Shown one piece after another: positions 59,966 through 64,000 of a stretch of DNA of 64,000 nt; the first letter of the stretch is position 1; every line of letters starts with the position of its first letter. The notes beneath the pieces were generated by a model that made no database searches, had not been told where the DNA came from, and saw only the letters and a list, made by a program, of their open reading frames with translations. The stretch spans positions 1 through 64,000 of the forward strand of contig CAYYTK010000023.1 of assembly GCA_964474695.1 (NCBI GenBank), in the 5' to 3' direction. This DNA is from DAOUBP01 sp964474695. Its GTDB lineage: Bacteria; Chloroflexota; Anaerolineae; CG2-30-64-16. The translations under genes and the position numbers were made by a program.

Positions 59966-61363
59966 TTACTTCATGTACTTTACTGCGGCGTCTTCGATCG
60001 CTTTGGCAGCCTCTTCAGGCCCGGCCGTGCCCGCGAAGACGGTCTGCACGGCGGCGTTGATCGCATCGCCGACCGCCGAAGGCAGGAATTGATCATAGTA
60101 CAGTTGGAAGTACTCGGCAGCCGCGAACGCCTTCTGGACCTCGACCATATTGGCATCCTTCAGGCCGACTTCGCTGCCCTTCACCACGGGGATGCCCATA
60201 CCCAACGAGGCCATCTGTGATTGGGCGGCCGCGGTCGTCAGATACTTGGCAAAATCAACGGCTTCTTGCGACGCATTCTTGCCGATCGCAAAACCGTTAC
60301 CGCCACCGATGACGTCGGTTGCCGCACCCACACCGCCCTCGATAGCAGGGAAGCCGAACATGCCCAGATTGACGACGCCCTTCTTGTCGGCGGCATTGGC
60401 CGATTCAACGGAGGGGGCCCACTGGCCCGACAGCTCCATGGCGGCCAGGCCGTTGCCGAAGGTCGCCTGCATCTCGTCGTGGGTGTTGCCGAGGAAGCCG
60501 AGCTGGAACGGTTCAAGCGCGATCAGCTCTTGGAGTTTCTCAAAGGCCTGAACGAACGCCGGGTCTGCGAAGGAACCGGTGCGATTCAGTGCTGCTTCAA
60601 AGGCGGGCTGGCCGCCGATGCGCGTGGCGAGATACGACCAGATGTGCATGCCGGTCCAGGCATCCTTCTCACCCAAGGCAATGGGGGTGATTCCGGCAGC
60701 CTTGAGCGCCTTCACATCATCCAGGAATTCGGTCCATGTGGTGGGTGGGGCCGCGATGCCGGCCTTGGCGAAGAGATCCTTGTTATACCACCAGCCGACC
60801 ATGCCCATGTCCCACGGTACGCCATATTGCTTGCCCTCGTAGGAGTAGACAGCCAGCGCGCCGGGCGCGAACGTGTTCCGCCAGGCGCCGCCATTGGCAT
60901 CGACGTCAGCCGTGATGTCCTTCAGCAACCCGGCCTTGGCCTGCTCCACCATGGTGCCGCCGCCCCAGCTCTGGAAGATGTCGGGCGGATTGCCGGACTG
61001 CATGACGGTGGTCAACTTGGTCTTGAAGGCTTCGTTTTCGAGCACCGTGATCTTGATGGTCACGTTCGGGTGAGTGGCCATATAGTCATCGGCCAGCTTT
61101 TGCCAGTAGGTCAGACCTGGATCTTTGGTTGAGATGTGCCACCAGTTGACTTCCACTTGCTTTGCAGGCTCGGCCGTTGCAGCGACGACGACCGTCTGCT
61201 GCGCGACGACGGTTTGGGGAACGACGACCGTCTGCTGTGCGACGACAGTTTGAGGAACGACGACCGTCTTCTCGACAACCTGCGGCGTTGGGGCGACGCA
61301 GGAGGTGATGAGCATGCTCATCACTGCCACTAGAGCGATGACAGACAGGATTGACTTACGCAT
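59966..61363 (-). CDS. Carbohydrate ABC transporter substrate-binding lipoprotein
   Basis: The 465-residue CUT1 binding protein has a lipobox LITSC (Cys22) and a 30-residue stalk of near-repeats (VVVPQTVVAQQT). The solute-binding fold includes VNWWHISTKDPGLTYW and IFQSWGGGTMVEQAKAGLL. The sequence resembles xylan- and cello-oligosaccharide binding proteins (XynE-like); with the GH3 enzyme this points to beta-linked oligosaccharides. It lies 58 bases after lacI. Confidence 0.93.
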   Translation of the reverse strand: MRKSILSVIALVAVMSMLITSCVAPTPQVVEKTVVVPQTVVAQQTVVVPQTVVAQQTVVVAATAEPAKQVEVNWWHISTKDPGLTYWQKLADDYMATHPNVTIKITVLENEAFKTKLTTVMQSGNPPDIFQSWGGGTMVEQAKAGLLKDITADVDANGGAWRNTFAPGALAVYSYEGKQYGVPWDMGMVGWWYNKDLFAKAGIAAPPTTWTEFLDDVKALKAAGITPIALGEKDAWTGMHIWSYLATRIGGQPAFEAALNRTGSFADPAFVQAFEKLQELIALEPFQLGFLGNTHDEMQATFGNGLAAMELSGQWAPSVESANAADKKGVVNLGMFGFPAIEGGVGAATDVIGGGNGFAIGKNASQEAVDFAKYLTTAAAQSQMASLGMGIPVVKGSEVGLKDANMVEVQKAFAAAEYFQLYYDQFLPSAVGDAINAAVQTVFAGTAGPEEAAKAIEDAAVKYMK

Positions 61364-61421
61364 TTTGGCTTTCCTCCCTTGGAATGGGTGTGGTGGTTTG
61401 ATAGACTGCTGTTCCCTGGCG

Positions 61422-62474
61422 TCATGTTCTGTCCGATTCCTTATCCCCTCCTTTCAGAGCCTGGCATGAATCCCGGATGACGAGCTCGGTAGGCATCTCG
61501 TAGCTGCTGTCTGGAGGTTCTCCCTGGATCCGGCGTATCAGCATTTCCGTGCTCACGTAGCCCATCTTGACAATGAATTGATCTACAGTGGTGAGGGCGG
61601 GATGGAAGTAGGCCCCTTCGGGGATGTTGTCGAATCCGATCACCGACAGGTCGGCGGGGACGCGCCGCCCGGACGCACGCGCCGCCTCGATGGCGCCGAT
61701 GGCCGATTGGTCGTTGGCGGCAAAGATCGCGGTCGGCGGCTGAGCCAGCCCCAGCAAGCGCTGAGCGCACTCGCGGCCGGTCGGCCGCGAAAAGTCACCG
61801 ATCGTGATCAGATCCGGGTCCGCCGCGATGGCTGCCTGGCGCAGTGCGTCCTGATAGCCTTGCAGGCGCTGTTGGGCGCACCGCAGATCGAGACGGCCGC
61901 CGATAAAGCCGATGCGCCGATGACCCAGACTGATCAGGTACTCTGTCGCTGCCAGCGCGCCGGCGTGGTTTTTGGCGGTGACTTCGACACAGCTATGGCA
62001 CTCGTTGTTAGGGTCGATGGCTACGATGGGAGCTGCTGTGGTAAACCTGGTTGCGGCTGGGGTGACGAGGATCACCCCGTCGGTGATGCTGTCGGCCAAC
62101 AGTGAAACGTAGTGCTGTTCTCGCTCGGCCTTGGAGCGCCGCTTGCGGCTGCCGCTGGTGTAGGCGATCAAGTCGTAATCCAGCGCGAGGATGGCCTGGT
62201 TGATGCCCTTGAGGATCTGGAGACAGAACGGATCGTCCAACTCCGGCATGATGAGGCCGATCACACCGGTGCGCCGGCTGCGCAGGCTCCGGGCCGCCAG
62301 GTTGGTGGTGTAGCCGAGCTCGGCGATGACGTCTTGCGTCCTCTGGAATGTCTCGGGTGCAACATCATCCTTGTTGTTGAGGACGCGCGAAACCGTCGAA
62401 ACCGACACCCCTGCGGCGCGAGCCACATCCTGGATGGTGATGCCCCTGGTATGGTGACTGCGAGAGCTCCCCAT
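61422..62474 (-). CDS. LacI-family transcriptional regulator
   Basis: The 350-residue repressor has an N-terminal HTH (TIQDVARAAGVSVSTVSRVL) with the hinge helix AARSLRSRRTG, and a periplasmic-binding-fold sensor domain. It is the first gene of the operon it presumably controls. The ATG at 62474 follows GGGGAAG; the open frame continues 18 codons upstream without a better site. Three palindromic operators lie 72-107 bases upstream at its promoter, so autoregulation is expected. The inducer is probably the imported oligosaccharide or a product of GH3. Confidence 0.93.
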   Translation of the reverse strand: MGSSRSHHTRGITIQDVARAAGVSVSTVSRVLNNKDDVAPETFQRTQDVIAELGYTTNLAARSLRSRRTGVIGLIMPELDDPFCLQILKGINQAILALDYDLIAYTSGSRKRRSKAEREQHYVSLLADSITDGVILVTPAATRFTTAAPIVAIDPNNECHSCVEVTAKNHAGALAATEYLISLGHRRIGFIGGRLDLRCAQQRLQGYQDALRQAAIAADPDLITIGDFSRPTGRECAQRLLGLAQPPTAIFAANDQSAIGAIEAARASGRRVPADLSVIGFDNIPEGAYFHPALTTVDQFIVKMGYVSTEMLIRRIQGEPPDSSYEMPTELVIRDSCQALKGGDKESDRT

Positions 62475-62545
62475 GGCGCTTCCCCGGCCCTTCAATCGTG
62501 CGTAAGCTGCCCTTTTGCCGCATAACACACGCTGATGACTTGATC

Positions 62546-62581
62546 GGAAACGATTCCGGTATCGTTACCGGCATCGTTTCC
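62546..62581 (-). promoter_or_regulatory. Three contiguous 12-bp LacI-type operators
   Basis: GGAAACGATTCC (62546-62557), GGTATCGTTACC (62558-62569) and GGCATCGTTTCC (62570-62581) lie end to end; each is a palindrome or near-palindrome around a central CG-containing core typical of LacI-family operators. They start three bases downstream of the -10 element. Confidence 0.88.
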
Positions 62582-62583
62582 GA

Positions 62584-62612
62584 ATCATATCAAAAATCCG
62601 GGCCGTTGTCAA
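62584..62612 (-). promoter_or_regulatory. Promoter of the lacI-ABC-GH3 operon
   Basis: On the minus strand TTGACA (62612-62607) and TATGAT (62589-62584) are separated by 17 bp, directly upstream of the operator cluster. The 62475-62699 gap contains nothing else recognisable. Confidence 0.88.
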
Positions 62613-62699
62613 TGGGTTTTCGTTAGGGGATTTCCCGCCAGGGTTTCCTCTCCAGAACTTTTTCCCACAGCCGGGCAAAAGCCTGGGATCATACTTCAT

Positions 62700-63047
62700 C
62701 TACCCGGAAAACTTTCCCTTGAAGAAATTCTCGTTTCCGGTCTTTTTCGCAGCCATCCTAAACATAACACAACCATCCGGGCAGACGATTTCCTTGCAGT
62801 ATTTGCTGTTTCCACCAATGTTCTCCAAATCTCCGCCGCTTCTGACCGCTTCCATAATTGGGAACATCATCATCATGACTTTGGAGCAAATACCTTGTCC
62901 ACTCTCGTTTACTGGACAGCCATACGTGCAGGTGTATGTATCTCCGATTTCCTCACCGTTTCGGCAATATCTTTCTGTGTGGTCACCTCGAAGAAACCCT
63001 GTTACCTCGATTTCCCATTCATATTCTTCGTTATACCATTTCTTCAC
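62700..63047 (-). CDS. TIGR04076-like cysteine-rich protein, 115 aa
   Basis: The sequence EIEVTGFLRGDHTERYCRNG, then GICSKVMMMMFPIMEAVRSG and VCPDGCVMFRM, follows the pattern of the TIGR04076 family of small proteins, whose role is unknown. It has seven Cys residues, enough for a metal site. The GTG start follows GGAGG and overlaps the upstream nuclease-like gene by 17 bases. Its GC content is clearly below that of its neighbours (many AT-ending codons), a sign of transfer. Confidence 0.75.
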   Translation of the reverse strand: MKKWYNEEYEWEIEVTGFLRGDHTERYCRNGEEIGDTYTCTYGCPVNESGQGICSKVMMMMFPIMEAVRSGGDLENIGGNSKYCKEIVCPDGCVMFRMAAKKTGNENFFKGKFSG

Positions 63048-63489
63048 GATCAGCCTCCCGATTCCAAACCCACGGATTCAGCACCCGGCGGACCACCTCC
63101 AAATCCTCATCCCGACGCCGGCACAAGCGCTTGTGGTCGTCATGCGCGAAATCAGCGTAGGATAGCTCCACCAACGTGATGCCGTGCCTTGGAAGGGTAT
63201 CACGCCGGCGCTGATCGTAGATGGCCCGCTGCGCACCGCGGTCTACGCCGCTGACCGTCATGCGTCGATCCATAAGCGGGATCGCTTCGGTGTGCTGGCG
63301 TTCGCGGTATTCAATAACGAGCTGCCGTGCCGGGTAGTAGGCGTCCACCGGCAGCCGCACCCCTTGCTTGCCGGGCCGAGCGTCACCGCGCAGGAAATCA
63401 AATCTGTGCTGACGTAACGCTGCTGCACCCAGTACTTCGTCACACAGGTCGATAACATAGGACTCATCACTCAGGCTTCTGCTTGGCAT
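63031..63489 (-). CDS. Putative PD-(D/E)XK-type nuclease-like protein, 152 aa
   Basis: The ATG at 63489 follows AAGGAG. The central VDAYYPARQLVIEYRERQH has the Asp and Glu spacing of a PD-(D/E)XK site, though the usual Lys is replaced by Arg (EYRER). RRDTLPRHGITLVELSY closes the core, as in Vsr-like and other small nucleases. This is a structural guess without a search. Its end overlaps the cysteine-rich gene. Confidence 0.55.
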   Translation of the reverse strand: MPSRSLSDESYVIDLCDEVLGAAALRQHRFDFLRGDARPGKQGVRLPVDAYYPARQLVIEYRERQHTEAIPLMDRRMTVSGVDRGAQRAIYDQRRRDTLPRHGITLVELSYADFAHDDHKRLCRRRDEDLEVVRRVLNPWVWNREADREEMV

Positions 63490-63561
63490 ACGCTCTCCTT
63501 GTGAGAATTGGCCCACATCTTCATCCGCCTTCAAATCATCGAATCGTGGAATCGTGTTAAT

Positions 63562-63939
63562 TCAGTAGTCACTTTGCTCCTCGTGCACGAACAGCGGCTT
63601 GGGGCTGCTCCGTGCAGCGTACGCGCCGCTGGCTTCGGCCGGCACGATGGTCACATCCAGCCTGGCCCCCAACGCCTCGACGTATCTGCGCACCATGCTG
63701 AGACTGTGGCCGGTGTAGGCGGGGTCTTCGAGCCGGGCGATGGCTTGCTGTTTGGTGCCGAGCAGCTCGGCGACCTGCTTTTGGGTCAGCCCGCGCGCCC
63801 GGCGCAGGGCGGCGAGCTGCAGGGCGATGTCCCAGGCCCGGTCTGCCGCCTCAAAACGGGCGCGGAAATCGGCATCCTGGAGTTTGCGCTCCAGGTAGCG
63901 ATCAAAATTGGTTTTCTTGTCTTCCATTTGGGCTTTCAT
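63562..63939 (-). CDS. XRE-family antitoxin-like protein
   Basis: The 125-residue protein has a charged N-terminal helix (KKTNFDRYLERKLQDADF) and an XRE helix-turn-helix (RRARGLTQKQVAELLGTKQQ, AIARLEDPAYTGHS). It ends in LDVTIVPAEASG. This is the layout of HigA-type antitoxins. The ATG at 63939 is chosen, with a second at 63927. A 25-codon frame overlapping its start (63902-63979) could be the remnant of a toxin gene. The window ends 61 bases upstream. Confidence 0.75.
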   Translation of the reverse strand: MKAQMEDKKTNFDRYLERKLQDADFRARFEAADRAWDIALQLAALRRARGLTQKQVAELLGTKQQAIARLEDPAYTGHSLSMVRRYVEALGARLDVTIVPAEASGAYAARSSPKPLFVHEEQSDY

Positions 63940-64000
63940 ATAGCTCGATGGCGAAATCCAAGCGTTCCTCCTCCGGCATCCACAACAATACAACAATATT

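Overview
The window looks like chromosomal DNA of an uncultured, GC-rich member of the Chloroflexota (Anaerolineae or Caldilineae type). This is an inference from several traits: Thr-Pro-rich lipoprotein linkers, a sugar-binding lipoprotein whose N-terminus repeats a VVVPQTVVAQQ-like block, an AfsR/SARP-type regulator, a MoxR-DUF58-DUF4129 operon, TIR proteins, and many short-period intergenic repeats. There is no rRNA and no CRISPR array. One tRNA-Arg(CCU) is present.

Layout. 1-4.4 kb: moxR, DUF58 and DUF4129 genes separated by repeats. 4.8-7.7 kb: an operon of an unknown small protein, a GMC-type flavoprotein and an NAD-dependent epimerase-like protein. 7.7-9.7 kb: a leaderless MerR/TipAS regulator, a VOC protein and a deoxynucleoside kinase. 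9.7-13.2 kb (minus): an inositol-monophosphatase-family enzyme, a nitroreductase, a methyltransferase, and a two-gene unit of a 99-residue protein plus a TIR/effector-associated-domain protein. 13.4-19.8 kb: an aldo/keto reductase, then an envelope-type cluster (DUF2207, zinc-ribbon, YccF, coiled-coil, SPFH-HTH fusion, small membrane protein). 19.9-25.3 kb: a large SARP regulator and small enzymes. 25.5-29 kb: an ABC-2 export system. 29-38.8 kb: housekeeping and envelope genes, the tRNA, gpmA, a CBM48 protein and fdhD.

38.9-55.1 kb is an accessory region. It begins with a phage-type primase-polymerase/helicase and a divergent XRE regulator, whose intergenic region holds a consensus promoter. 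Fragments of an IS630 transposase, a DUF499-like ATPase C-terminus and a tyrosine integrase C-terminus follow. Then come two lipoproteins with matching 5' ends, a pentapeptide protein, a pentapeptide-TIR fusion, a 36-codon membrane ORF and a five-gene type I restriction operon (hsdR, four-helix-bundle gene, hsdS, hsdM, HARE-HTH/Mrr nuclease). A chimeric ORF with a Fic C-terminus closes the region.

55.4-62.6 kb is a self-contained carbohydrate operon on the minus strand: lacI, sugar-binding lipoprotein, two permeases and a GH3 glycosidase. It is read from a TTGACA/TATGAT promoter followed by three contiguous 12-bp palindromic operators. The window ends with a lower-GC cysteine-rich gene, a nuclease-like gene and an XRE antitoxin-like gene.

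The most distinctive structural feature is the set of intergenic repeats. They abut gene 3' ends and in at least five cases supply the stop codon. One has entered the primase gene in frame as three 36-bp units. The best candidates for a little-described system are the restriction/Mrr/TIR-pentapeptide island and the small-protein/TIR pair at 12.1-13.2 kb.
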